A DNA stretch of 64,000 nucleotides, from contig NZ_JAIEUL010000017.1 of the NCBI RefSeq assembly GCF_019599185.1, positions 1 through 64,000 of the forward strand, given 5' to 3'. The translations under genes were made by a program, and so were the position numbers. Shown in pieces: positions 26,789-34,657 of the stretch (its first letter is position 1; each line of letters starts with the position of its first letter). The DNA comes from Cryobacterium inferilacus. GTDB taxonomy: Bacteria > Actinomycetota > Actinomycetes > Actinomycetales > Microbacteriaceae. Below the pieces are notes generated by a model that worked only from the letters and a program-made list of their open reading frames with translations, searched no databases and was not told the origin of the DNA.

Positions 26789-26920
26789 GGCCAGCCGGCG
26801 GATCTCGCGGTCGATGGGTTGGGGGCGTAGAAGTTCGATGTCTCGACTCTAGTTAGCCGCACCGACAGGCCGCACCGGCAGGGGAGGACAGCCCCCGGGG
26901 TCGGGCGTAGTCTCACGGTT

Positions 26921-27892
26921 ATGAACCCTGTTGTTCAGACGCGTGATCTCAGCAAACGCTTCGGCCGGGTGCAGGCCTTGGCCGGTCTCGACCTCTCGGT
27001 GGCCGAGGGCGAGGTGCACGGCTTCGTCGGCCCGAACGGTGCAGGTAAGTCCACCACCATCCGCATCCTGCTCGGCCTGATGCGCGCCGGCGGCGGCTCG
27101 GCCACAGTGCTCGGCGGTGATCCGTGGGCGGATGCGTCCGCCCTGCACCGGCGCATCGGCTACGTGCCCGGTGACGTCAGCCTGTGGCCCAACCTCTCCG
27201 GCGGCGAGGCGATCGACCTGCTCGCCCGGCTGCGCGGTGCCCGCACCAGCGATCCGGCCTACCAGGCCAGGCGGCGGCAGCTGCTCGAGCGTTTCCAGCT
27301 GGACCCGACCCGTAAGGGCCGCACCTATTCCACCGGCAACCGGCAGAAGGTGGCCCTGGTCGCCGCGTTCAGCGTGCCGGCAGAGCTGCTCATTCTGGAC
27401 GAACCCACCTCGGGCCTCGACCCGTTGATGGACGCCGTCTTCCGGACGGAGGTCGCCGCCGCGGTCGCGGCCGGCACCACCGTGCTGCTGTCCAGCCACA
27501 TCCTCAGCGAGGTGGAGAGGCTCTGCGACCGGGTGAGCATCATCCGTGCCGGCCGCATCATCGAGACCGGCACCCTGGCCGAACTGCGCCACCTCACCCA
27601 CACCGAGGTGGCCTTCGCCGATGCCGACGTCACGCCGGCCGAGCTGGCCGGTCTGAGCGGGCGGCTGCCTGGCGCACAGGATCTGGTCGCGGGGGACGGC
27701 CGGGTGAGCTTCACGATAGACGGCGCCGCCCTGCCCGACCTGCTGCCGGCCCTCGCCGAGCTGAGGGTGCAGGGCCTGACGGTGTCCCCGCCCACGCTGG
27801 AGAGCCTGTTCCTGCGCCACTACGGCGCCGACGGGGAGGGGCAGAGCGACACCCCGGGGGCGTCCCCCGATCAGCTTCGGCACGAACGATGA
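26921..27892 (+). CDS. ABC-2 type exporter ATP-binding protein
   Basis: The 323-residue cytoplasmic ATPase has Walker A GPNGAGKSTT (about 38-47), Q-loop GYVPGDVSLWPNL, signature YSTGNRQKVALVAAF (a variant of LSGGQ), Walker B LLILDEPTSGLDPL and switch His SSHILSEVERL. The pattern matches the DrrA-like group that exports antibiotics or lipids with a large one-piece permease. It overlaps the permease start by four bases (ATGA). Confidence 0.9.
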   Translation: MNPVVQTRDLSKRFGRVQALAGLDLSVAEGEVHGFVGPNGAGKSTTIRILLGLMRAGGGSATVLGGDPWADASALHRRIGYVPGDVSLWPNLSGGEAIDLLARLRGARTSDPAYQARRRQLLERFQLDPTRKGRTYSTGNRQKVALVAAFSVPAELLILDEPTSGLDPLMDAVFRTEVAAAVAAGTTVLLSSHILSEVERLCDRVSIIRAGRIIETGTLAELRHLTHTEVAFADADVTPAELAGLSGRLPGAQDLVAGDGRVSFTIDGAALPDLLPALAELRVQGLTVSPPTLESLFLRHYGADGEGQSDTPGASPDQLRHER

Positions 27893-29562
27893 CCTCCGCC
27901 GCCGGCACGGCCCGCGCGGCCATCACGCCGCCGCCCGCGACCGCGGTGCCCACCCTGTGGCCGATGCTGCGGTTGCGCTGGCGGCGGGACCGCGTGCAGG
28001 TGCCGGTCTGGCTGCTCTCCCTCGGGCTGATCGCCCTGCTCAGCGGCATCGCGGTGCCCGCCAGTTTCGGCACCGTCGCCGACCGGGAGGCGCTCGTGCA
28101 GATCGCGGTGGGCACGCCGAGCATCCTGATGCTGCGCGGCGAACCGCGCGGCCCCGCCGCCGACGCGCTGCTGTTCTTCAGCCTGTTCGCCAATCTCGCC
28201 GCCGCGGTCGCGTTCATGAGCACGTTCTTGGCGGTGCGGCACAGCCGCGCAGAGGAGGAGGCCGGCCGCAGCGAACTGATCGGCGCCACCGTGGCGTCCC
28301 GGGTGGTGCCGTTGGTGGCCACGGTGCTGTTCGGCACCGTCGCGGCCCTGGGTGCGGGCGCCGTGGTGGCCGCGGCTCTCGTCGTGGCCGGGCTGGATCC
28401 CACCGGGTCACTCCTCACCGGCGCCGCCCTGGCCGGCACGGGCGTCGTCTTCCTCGGGGTGGGCCTGGTGGCGGCGCAGCTGATGTGCACCTCCCGCGGC
28501 GCGAACGGGCTGGCCGCCGCCGTCATCGGCGTGGCGTACGTGCTGCGGGCGGTCGGTGACGCCGGCGGCACTCCGGCCGCCGACGGCCTGAGCCTGGCCA
28601 GCGCCTGGCCGAGCTGGCTGTCCCCGATCGGCTGGGGCCAGCGCACCCGTGCCTTCACCGAGAACAACCCGGCGCCGCTTCTGCTCGCCCTCGGCTGCGC
28701 CGCCCTGCTCGTGGCCGTTGCCGTGCTGCTGCAGTCCCGCCGCGACACCGGCTCGAGCGTGTTCGCCGAACGCGCCGGCCGCCCGGCGGCCGGCGCGCTG
28801 CTGCGCGGGTCGTGGGGGTTGGCCTGGCGGCTGCAACGGTCGTCGATCCTCGGCTGGGCCATCACCGGGCTGCTCTTCGGCCTGTTGGCCGGCAGCCTCG
28901 GCGAAACCGTGGTCGACCTGATGGAGGGCAACCCGGTCTTCCAGAACGTGCTCGTCGGCCTGGCCGGCGGCCCTGGCGCGATCATCGACCTCTTCACCGC
29001 CACCCTGTTCAGCCTCGTCGGGGTGATCGCCGCGGCCGCCGGCATCCAGGCCGTGCTCCGGGCGCGCCAGGAGGAGGCCGCCGGAGTGGCCGAGGCGATG
29101 CTCAGTACCGGCCTTGGCCGCATCCGCTGGCTGTTCGACTACCTCACCGTCGGCGTCGTCGCCATCGCGTTGGTGCTCGTGGCCGCCGTGGCTGGGGCCG
29201 CGGTCGGTCTGCTGCCCACGGATGCGGCCGCCGACCGCATCGAGAGCGTGGTGCAGGCTGGCGCGGCCCAGGTGCCCGCGGCGCTGCTGCTGCTCGCCGT
29301 CGCCGCGGTGCTCGTGGCGGTGCTGCCGCGCCTGTGCATCGGCCTGAGCTGGGGCCTGCTGCTCGCCGCCGTGGTCATCGGCCAGTTCGGGGACCTGCTC
29401 GACCTGCCCGACTGGGTGCAGGACCTGTCGCCGTTCAGCCACACGCCCGTGGTGGCCGCCGCCGAGGTGGACTGGAGCGGCGCCTGGTGGATGAGCGCGC
29501 TGGCCGTGCTCCTCGCGGCCGCGGCGGCCCTGGGCATCCGCCGCCGCGATCTGGCCGGGTGA
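27889..29562 (+). CDS. ABC-2 type exporter permease (polyketide antibiotic transporter-like)
   Basis: The 557-residue membrane protein has two similar halves of about six helices. Each half begins with a basic amphipathic stretch (MLRLRWRRDRVQVPVWLLSLG and WGLAWRLQRSSILGWAITG) and contains the AEEEAGRSELIGATV/EEAAGVAEAMLSTGL motif diagnostic of tetronasin/polyketide-type exporters. It forms an exporter with the ATPase encoded just upstream. No TetR regulator or biosynthesis genes are adjacent, so the substrate is unknown. Confidence 0.88.
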   Translation: MTSAAGTARAAITPPPATAVPTLWPMLRLRWRRDRVQVPVWLLSLGLIALLSGIAVPASFGTVADREALVQIAVGTPSILMLRGEPRGPAADALLFFSLFANLAAAVAFMSTFLAVRHSRAEEEAGRSELIGATVASRVVPLVATVLFGTVAALGAGAVVAAALVVAGLDPTGSLLTGAALAGTGVVFLGVGLVAAQLMCTSRGANGLAAAVIGVAYVLRAVGDAGGTPAADGLSLASAWPSWLSPIGWGQRTRAFTENNPAPLLLALGCAALLVAVAVLLQSRRDTGSSVFAERAGRPAAGALLRGSWGLAWRLQRSSILGWAITGLLFGLLAGSLGETVVDLMEGNPVFQNVLVGLAGGPGAIIDLFTATLFSLVGVIAAAAGIQAVLRARQEEAAGVAEAMLSTGLGRIRWLFDYLTVGVVAIALVLVAAVAGAAVGLLPTDAAADRIESVVQAGAAQVPAALLLLAVAAVLVAVLPRLCIGLSWGLLLAAVVIGQFGDLLDLPDWVQDLSPFSHTPVVAAAEVDWSGAWWMSALAVLLAAAAALGIRRRDLAG

Positions 29563-29616
29563 CCGCCCGGCCTGCGCCCCTGAGCCGGTCAGTGGAGGTG
29601 GGTCAGCCCACGCCGG

Positions 29617-31914
29617 TCAGCGGATGCCGATCCGGCGACGGCGGTCCTTGGTGCTCCGCACGTCCCGCGCCAGGCGGCGGTCGCCGTGGTACAGGATGCG
29701 CTGCCAGTCGACCGGCTTGGTCGGATCGACGAGCGAGGCCGGGTCGACCGGGGGCTTCTTGGGCTTCTTCTTGTCCACGTAGAGGAAACCGAGCAGGCCC
29801 AGCCACATGTCCACGATCGAGTTGCGGAGGCCGATGTAGTTGCGGATGGCGAACGCGGCCATGACCGCGTTGAACCCGGCGAAGAGGGCGTTGCCCCAGT
29901 TCTGCTGCACCACATCGCGGTAGAGCGTGAGCAGGGAGAACAGCACGATCAGGTACGGCACCACCACGTACAGTGCCGGGGCCGCGGTGCGGTCCTTCAC
30001 CTTGGGGGTGCGCACGAACGGGATCTTCTCGCCGCTGAGCATCTGCTGGAACGACTTGAGCACTCCGGCGAGGTTGACCGGCAGCAGCACCAGGTTGAAG
30101 CCGTAGATGCGGAAAATGTCGCTGAACCGGTGGCCGGCCTCGCGCAGGTCGAAGCCCATGGCGATGAAGTACGGCATGGCGGCGAGGAACACGAACGGGC
30201 TGAGCAGCCGGCTGTCGTAGGGGTAGGCGAGCAGGAACAGCAGGCCGAAACTGCCCCAGGCGATCGACGCCATGTAGTTGCCGCGCAGCGCGATCTCGGT
30301 CAGCAGCACGTGTTCGCGGTTGAATCGCCTGGTGCGCAGCTGATCGAAGAACTTGGGCAGGATGAGCAGACCACCGTTGGCCCACCGCCGGCGCTGCACG
30401 ATCAGCGACCCGAAGTCGGGCGGGGTGGCGCTGTAGCTGAGCCGCTCGGGGTAGTTCACCAGCGTCCAGCCGTGGGTGCCCAGGTCGATGCTCGACTCGG
30501 TGTCCTCGATGACGGTGCGGTCCTGGATGAAGGTCTTCACGGTGAAGCCGGCCACGACCTCGGTCTCCACGATGTCCTCGAGGGCACGCTTGCGGATGAC
30601 GGCGTTCGCGCCGACCCAGAAGGTGGCGTTGAAGTAGGTCATGCCCTGGTGCAGCATGTGCTGCAGGTCGGTGCTCGCGCCGGCCACGCGTTCGATGCGG
30701 GTGGGCGCCCCGCGGAAGGCCGAGTACGGCGTCTGCGTCACGGCCACCCGGGCGTTCTCGGCCTGCTCGAGCAGGTAGACCAGGCGCACGCAGTAGTCCC
30801 GCAGCAGCAGCGAATCGGCGTCCAGGGTGAGCAGGTAGGTGCTGTCCGGCACCACGAGGTCCGGTACGTCACCGTCCGGGGTCTCGCGCAACACCACGCC
30901 GTCCGAGGTCTGTTCGGTCGTCCAGTTGGTGCCCATCAGTCCGATGTAGGAGTTCAGGTTCATGGCCTTGTTCGCCTCGTGCGAGAGCGACGAGAACAGT
31001 TTGCGTTCGAAGAACCCCACCGTGCTGGTGAACACCCTGGCCAGGCGCAGCCCCAAGGTTCCCAGAGCCTCAGCGGTGGGATAGCTGCCCTGCGCCAGTG
31101 ACGCGTTCAGCGCCAGGAGGGACAGCCGGAGCTCTCTGGCCAGGCCCATGATCACCTGGTCGACGAAGAACTCGTCCACGTGGTCGGCCACCGGCTCGGC
31201 GTCGGCCAGCGCCTCCAGCCAGTCGGCCGCGGCCGCGTAGTCGGCGGCGAGAAGCTCGACATCGGCGTGCACCACGACGCTGTCGGTGGCGAAACGCGCC
31301 GCCCGGTTCGCCGCGGCGGCCCGGAATCGCTCGCCGGGCTCCCGCAGGGCATCCTCGATCTGGCCGGGCAGCGCGCGGGTGGCGGTGAGCGTGGCCAACT
31401 TGTCCGGATCGGTCGGGAACGGCGGGTCGTCGAGCAACAGCACCACGCTCAGGTGCGGGAATTCCTGCAGCGCCGCCGACCACAGGGTGGCCCGCACCAC
31501 GTTGGTCTCCTCCGCGTAACTGGGCACGAGCACGGTGATGGCCTCGTCGTAGTCGGCGAAGTGCCGGTCCAGTTCACCGCGCGGCACCCGGTCGTGGCTG
31601 CGAAACCGGTACAGGGCGCCCTGGCGGGCCACGAGGTACATCAGCGCGGAGAAGCTGAGAATCGTGACCACGGTCACATAGCCGACGGCCTCGACGGTGA
31701 AGCGAAACCCGGACTCGGGGTTGTTGACGAATTCCCGCACGATGGTCGTGAACACGTAGAACAGCCAAAAGCCCACCGTGCATACAATTCCGAGGCGCCC
31801 GAGGGTGATGGTGCGCGTCGAGGGTCGGGCGTGCACAATCGGGAGCGGCTCACTGCGCCGCTCCGATCCCCACTGACGACGGCGTCCGGCCGTAATCTCA
31901 CCGGTCAGGTCCAT
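29617..31914 (-). CDS. processive family 2 glycosyltransferase (cellulose/hyaluronan synthase-like)
   Basis: The 765-residue membrane enzyme has two N-terminal helices (about 45-62 and 77-95), then a cytoplasmic GT-A domain. That domain has LLLDDPPFP, TYLLTLDADSLLL (the DxD metal site, about 360-372), VIEDTE and the processivity motif IVQRRRWANG (about 500-510). Several C-terminal helices (about 530-720) form the channel, and a basic tail (KKKPKKP) follows. It should polymerise and extrude a beta-linked polysaccharide from a UDP-sugar; the sugar is unknown. The start MDLTGEIT at 31914 is preferred over upstream ATGs that would overlap the divergent gene. Divergent from the GH18 protein. Confidence 0.87.
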   Translation of the reverse strand: MDLTGEITAGRRRQWGSERRSEPLPIVHARPSTRTITLGRLGIVCTVGFWLFYVFTTIVREFVNNPESGFRFTVEAVGYVTVVTILSFSALMYLVARQGALYRFRSHDRVPRGELDRHFADYDEAITVLVPSYAEETNVVRATLWSAALQEFPHLSVVLLLDDPPFPTDPDKLATLTATRALPGQIEDALREPGERFRAAAANRAARFATDSVVVHADVELLAADYAAAADWLEALADAEPVADHVDEFFVDQVIMGLARELRLSLLALNASLAQGSYPTAEALGTLGLRLARVFTSTVGFFERKLFSSLSHEANKAMNLNSYIGLMGTNWTTEQTSDGVVLRETPDGDVPDLVVPDSTYLLTLDADSLLLRDYCVRLVYLLEQAENARVAVTQTPYSAFRGAPTRIERVAGASTDLQHMLHQGMTYFNATFWVGANAVIRKRALEDIVETEVVAGFTVKTFIQDRTVIEDTESSIDLGTHGWTLVNYPERLSYSATPPDFGSLIVQRRRWANGGLLILPKFFDQLRTRRFNREHVLLTEIALRGNYMASIAWGSFGLLFLLAYPYDSRLLSPFVFLAAMPYFIAMGFDLREAGHRFSDIFRIYGFNLVLLPVNLAGVLKSFQQMLSGEKIPFVRTPKVKDRTAAPALYVVVPYLIVLFSLLTLYRDVVQQNWGNALFAGFNAVMAAFAIRNYIGLRNSIVDMWLGLLGFLYVDKKKPKKPPVDPASLVDPTKPVDWQRILYHGDRRLARDVRSTKDRRRRIGIR

Positions 31915-31990
31915 CTTTTCCTCAGTTCCCCACGCGCCGAAATTGTATGCAACTGTATCGTGATCGTAGTGAACCATGAACGGGGTGCCC
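31915..31990. promoter_or_regulatory. divergent promoter region of the GT2 and GH18 genes
   Basis: Only 76 bases separate the two starts. The segment AATTGTATGCAACTGTAT (31941-31958) is an AT-rich island with TATGCA/TGTATC sequences that could serve as -10 boxes. No operator was identified. Confidence 0.35.
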
Positions 31991-33553
31991 ATGTCCAAGC
32001 GTTTTCCCGGCCAGCGGCTGTCGATTCTTCGCCTGACCGGCGTGATCGTCGTCGTCGCCGGTCTGCTGTTCTCCGGTTTTCAGGGCTGGCGCTGGTTCCA
32101 GGACACCACCACGGAGCGGGCAGCGGCCTGGATGGCCGGCTACGTCGACGTCACCGCGACGCCCAGCTATGCGTTCGAGAACCCGACCGGTCCGGCCGGC
32201 TCGCACGTGGTGCTGTCGTTCGTGGTCGCGTCCACCGACGACGCCTGCACACCGTCCTGGGGCACCTACTACTCGCTCGACGAGGCGGACGTCGCGCTTG
32301 ACCTGGATCGCCGGGTGGCCCGCCGGATTCAGCAGGGCGGTGACGTGCTGGTCTCGTTCGGGGGGCTGCTCAACAACGAGCTGGCCACCGGCTGCACCGA
32401 CGCCGCCGACCTGCGGCGCGGCTACGAGTCGGTGATCGACCGGTACTCGCTGAACACCATCGACCTCGACATCGAGGGCGAGAACCTCACCGACACCGCC
32501 GCCGGCGAGCGGCGCGCACAGGCGATCGCCGCCATCCAGCAGGAGCGTTCGACGACCCAGTCGCCGTTGGCGGTCTGGCTGACCCTGCCGGTCCTGCCCA
32601 CCGGGCTCTCGGAGGGTGGCACCACGGCCGTCGCCCAGATGCTCGACGCCGGGGTGGACCTGGCCGGTGTGAACGTGATGACCATGGACTACGGCGCCAG
32701 CCGGGAGGGTCTGAGCATGGTGGCGGCGACCGAGGGGGCCCTGACGGGTACCCACAGCCAGCTGCGCACGCTCTACGAGCGTCAGGGGGTGGAGTTGGGC
32801 AGCCGGGAACTGTGGAACAAGATCGGGATGACCCCGATGATCGGTCAGAACGATGTGGCCGGCGAGATCCTCACCCTCGAGGACGCCACGGCCCTGAACG
32901 CGTTCGGGCTCGAGAGCGGCATCGGACGGGTGTCGATGTGGTCGCTCAACCGTGACCAGACCTGCGGGTCGAACTACCCCGATGTCACCAGGGTCTCCGA
33001 CTCCTGCAGCGGCGTGGACCAGGGCGACCTGCGCTACGCCGACCTGCTCGGCGCCTCCTTCACCGGCACGCCGGAGGCCTCGGCGGGGGCCGTGACCACC
33101 TCAGGGCCGACGACGTCGGCCGCCGATCTGGTCGACGACCCAGAGACGAGCCCGTACCCGGTGTGGTCGGAGCTGGTGGCGTACGCCAAGGACACCAAGG
33201 TGGTGTGGCATCGCGAGGTCTACGTCGCGAAGTACTGGACGCAGGGCGACCTGCCAGACAACCCCGTGCTGCAGGCCACCGAGACGCCCTGGACCCTGAT
33301 CGGACCCGTTCTGCCCGGCGAGACGCCGGTGCCGGTCGCCACGCTGCCGCCCGGAAGCTACCCGGAGTGGGACGGTTCAAGCGTGTTCACCGCGGGGGAC
33401 CGGGTGATGTTCGACTCGCACACCTTCGAAGCCAAGTGGTGGACGACCGGCGACAGCCCGCAGGCTGCCGCGGTTGATGCCGATGTCTCGCCGTGGCGCC
33501 AGCTGACGCCGGCGGAGATCAACGCCGTACTCGATCCACCGGCGGCCGGCTAG
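31991..33553 (+). CDS. secreted or membrane-anchored GH18 glycosidase with two CBM5/12-like modules
   Basis: The 520-residue protein has an N-terminal membrane anchor or uncleaved signal (about 11-30). The GH18 barrel (about 45-360) shows SFGG (about 122-125), NTIDLDIE (155-162, the DxxDxDxE motif with its first Asp replaced by Asn but the catalytic Glu162 kept) and MTMDYG. Two C-terminal aromatic modules (YPVWSELVAYAKDTKVVWHREVYVAKYW and EWDGSSVFTAGDRVMFDSHTFEAKWW) match CBM5/12 chitin-binding folds. It should cut chitin-like beta-1,4-GlcNAc polymers. ATG 31991 has GGGG spaced correctly; an ATG at 31976 is an alternative. Divergent from the polysaccharide synthase. Confidence 0.87.
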   Translation: MSKRFPGQRLSILRLTGVIVVVAGLLFSGFQGWRWFQDTTTERAAAWMAGYVDVTATPSYAFENPTGPAGSHVVLSFVVASTDDACTPSWGTYYSLDEADVALDLDRRVARRIQQGGDVLVSFGGLLNNELATGCTDAADLRRGYESVIDRYSLNTIDLDIEGENLTDTAAGERRAQAIAAIQQERSTTQSPLAVWLTLPVLPTGLSEGGTTAVAQMLDAGVDLAGVNVMTMDYGASREGLSMVAATEGALTGTHSQLRTLYERQGVELGSRELWNKIGMTPMIGQNDVAGEILTLEDATALNAFGLESGIGRVSMWSLNRDQTCGSNYPDVTRVSDSCSGVDQGDLRYADLLGASFTGTPEASAGAVTTSGPTTSAADLVDDPETSPYPVWSELVAYAKDTKVVWHREVYVAKYWTQGDLPDNPVLQATETPWTLIGPVLPGETPVPVATLPPGSYPEWDGSSVFTAGDRVMFDSHTFEAKWWTTGDSPQAAAVDADVSPWRQLTPAEINAVLDPPAAG

Positions 33554-33577
33554 TCCGGCCCCCGGTGGGGAGGGTGG

Positions 33578-34507
33578 CTACGGCAGGATCACCAGCTTGC
33601 CGCGCGCCCCGGACTCGAAGTCGTCGAGGGCCTCTGCCGTGTCCTCCAGCGCGTAGCTGCCCTGCACCGTGACCGACACCCGGCCGGCGGCCAGGTTCTC
33701 GGCCAGGCGGGTGAGCACCGCCGTGGTGGGGTCGGCGTGGATCGGCACGACGGTGACGGTGTCGCGGGTCAGCTGGTCTGGCGAGCCGAGCAGGGTGGAG
33801 ATGAGACGGCCGCCTGCGCGCACCGTCGGCAGCACGGTGGCCGCGTCGCCGGCGAAGTGCAGCACGACGTCCACGCCGTCGGTGTGGCTGGCGAGCACGG
33901 CCGCGGAAAGGTTCTGGGTGTGGTCGACGATCTCGCTCGCGCCGAGCATCCGTACCTGCGCGATGCCGAGTGCGGTGCGGGCGGTGGCGATCACGGTGGC
34001 GCCGGTGGCCGCGGCCAGCTGCACGGCCTGGTTGCCCACCCCTCCGGTGGCACCCACGATCAGCACGGTACTGCCTGCGGTCAGTTCGGCGGCATCCACC
34101 GCGGCCTGGGCGGCGGTCCCGGCCAGGCCCAGGGCGGCGCCACGGGCGAAGTCGATCTGCGCGGGCAGCTGGGCCAGGCCGGTGGCGGCGTCCACGACCA
34201 CGAACTCGCCGAACGAGCCGTCGCCCACGTGCGCCTTGGTGACGACACCGAAGACCCGGTCGCCGACCGCGTACCCGGTCACCCCGTCGCCGAGGGCGTC
34301 CACGATGCCGGCGAAGTCCTTGCCGAGCACCACGGGGAAACGGTGCTCGAGCAGTCCATCGAGGGCGCCGGCGGCCACGGCCAGGTCGAAGCCGTTCACG
34401 GATGCGGCGTGCACGCGCACGCGCACCTCGCCCGCGGCCGGCTGGGGGGTCTGGATCTCGGCCAGCTCGAGGGCGGAACCGAACTCGGGCAGTGTGATGA
34501 CGCGCAT
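33578..34507 (-). CDS. NAD(P)H-dependent quinone oxidoreductase-like MDR protein
   Basis: The 309-residue zinc-independent medium-chain dehydrogenase/reductase begins MRVITLPEFGSALEL. The GroES-like domain (about 1-120) has RVHAASVNGFDLAVAAG and VLGKDFAGIVDALG, and the Rossmann domain has VGATGGVGNQAVQLAAATGATVIATA (about 145-170). No structural-zinc Cys cluster is present. It probably reduces quinones or reactive enones. It is transcribed alone and divergent from the M13 peptidase. Repeated ATGG motifs lie in the upstream region. Confidence 0.85.
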   Translation of the reverse strand: MRVITLPEFGSALELAEIQTPQPAAGEVRVRVHAASVNGFDLAVAAGALDGLLEHRFPVVLGKDFAGIVDALGDGVTGYAVGDRVFGVVTKAHVGDGSFGEFVVVDAATGLAQLPAQIDFARGAALGLAGTAAQAAVDAAELTAGSTVLIVGATGGVGNQAVQLAAATGATVIATARTALGIAQVRMLGASEIVDHTQNLSAAVLASHTDGVDVVLHFAGDAATVLPTVRAGGRLISTLLGSPDQLTRDTVTVVPIHADPTTAVLTRLAENLAAGRVSVTVQGSYALEDTAEALDDFESGARGKLVILP

Positions 34508-34561
34508 GGGGGTCTCCTGGGTCAGGGTCACCAGCGACCCGGGTGGAGCGCCGTGAAGCTC

Positions 34562-34606
34562 ATGGTCCCATGGCCACACCACCCCCCACCATGGCCGATG
34601 GTCCCA
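34562..34606. repeat. repeated ATGGTCCCA/ATGGCC motifs in the oxidoreductase/peptidase divergent region
   Basis: ATGGTCCCA occurs at 34562-34570 and 34598-34606, with ATGGCC at 34570-34575 and 34591-34596 between them. The four ATGG cores sit between divergent starts at 34507 and 34658. An operator role is only a suggestion. Confidence 0.3.
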
Positions 34607-34657
34607 CTCCGACCGGATCCCATCCTCTGAACAGCCGACGAGGTTTAGGCTGGTGCG

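Noticed and set aside
29686..31101. 471-codon open frame opposite the GT2 gene
   Set aside because: Shadow frame; all catalytic motifs of a glycosyltransferase lie on the minus strand.
31915..31998. Upstream ATG starts for the GT2 gene (31998, 31977)
   Set aside because: They would overlap the divergent GH18 start and add a non-conserved N-terminus; MDLTGEIT at 31914 fits better.
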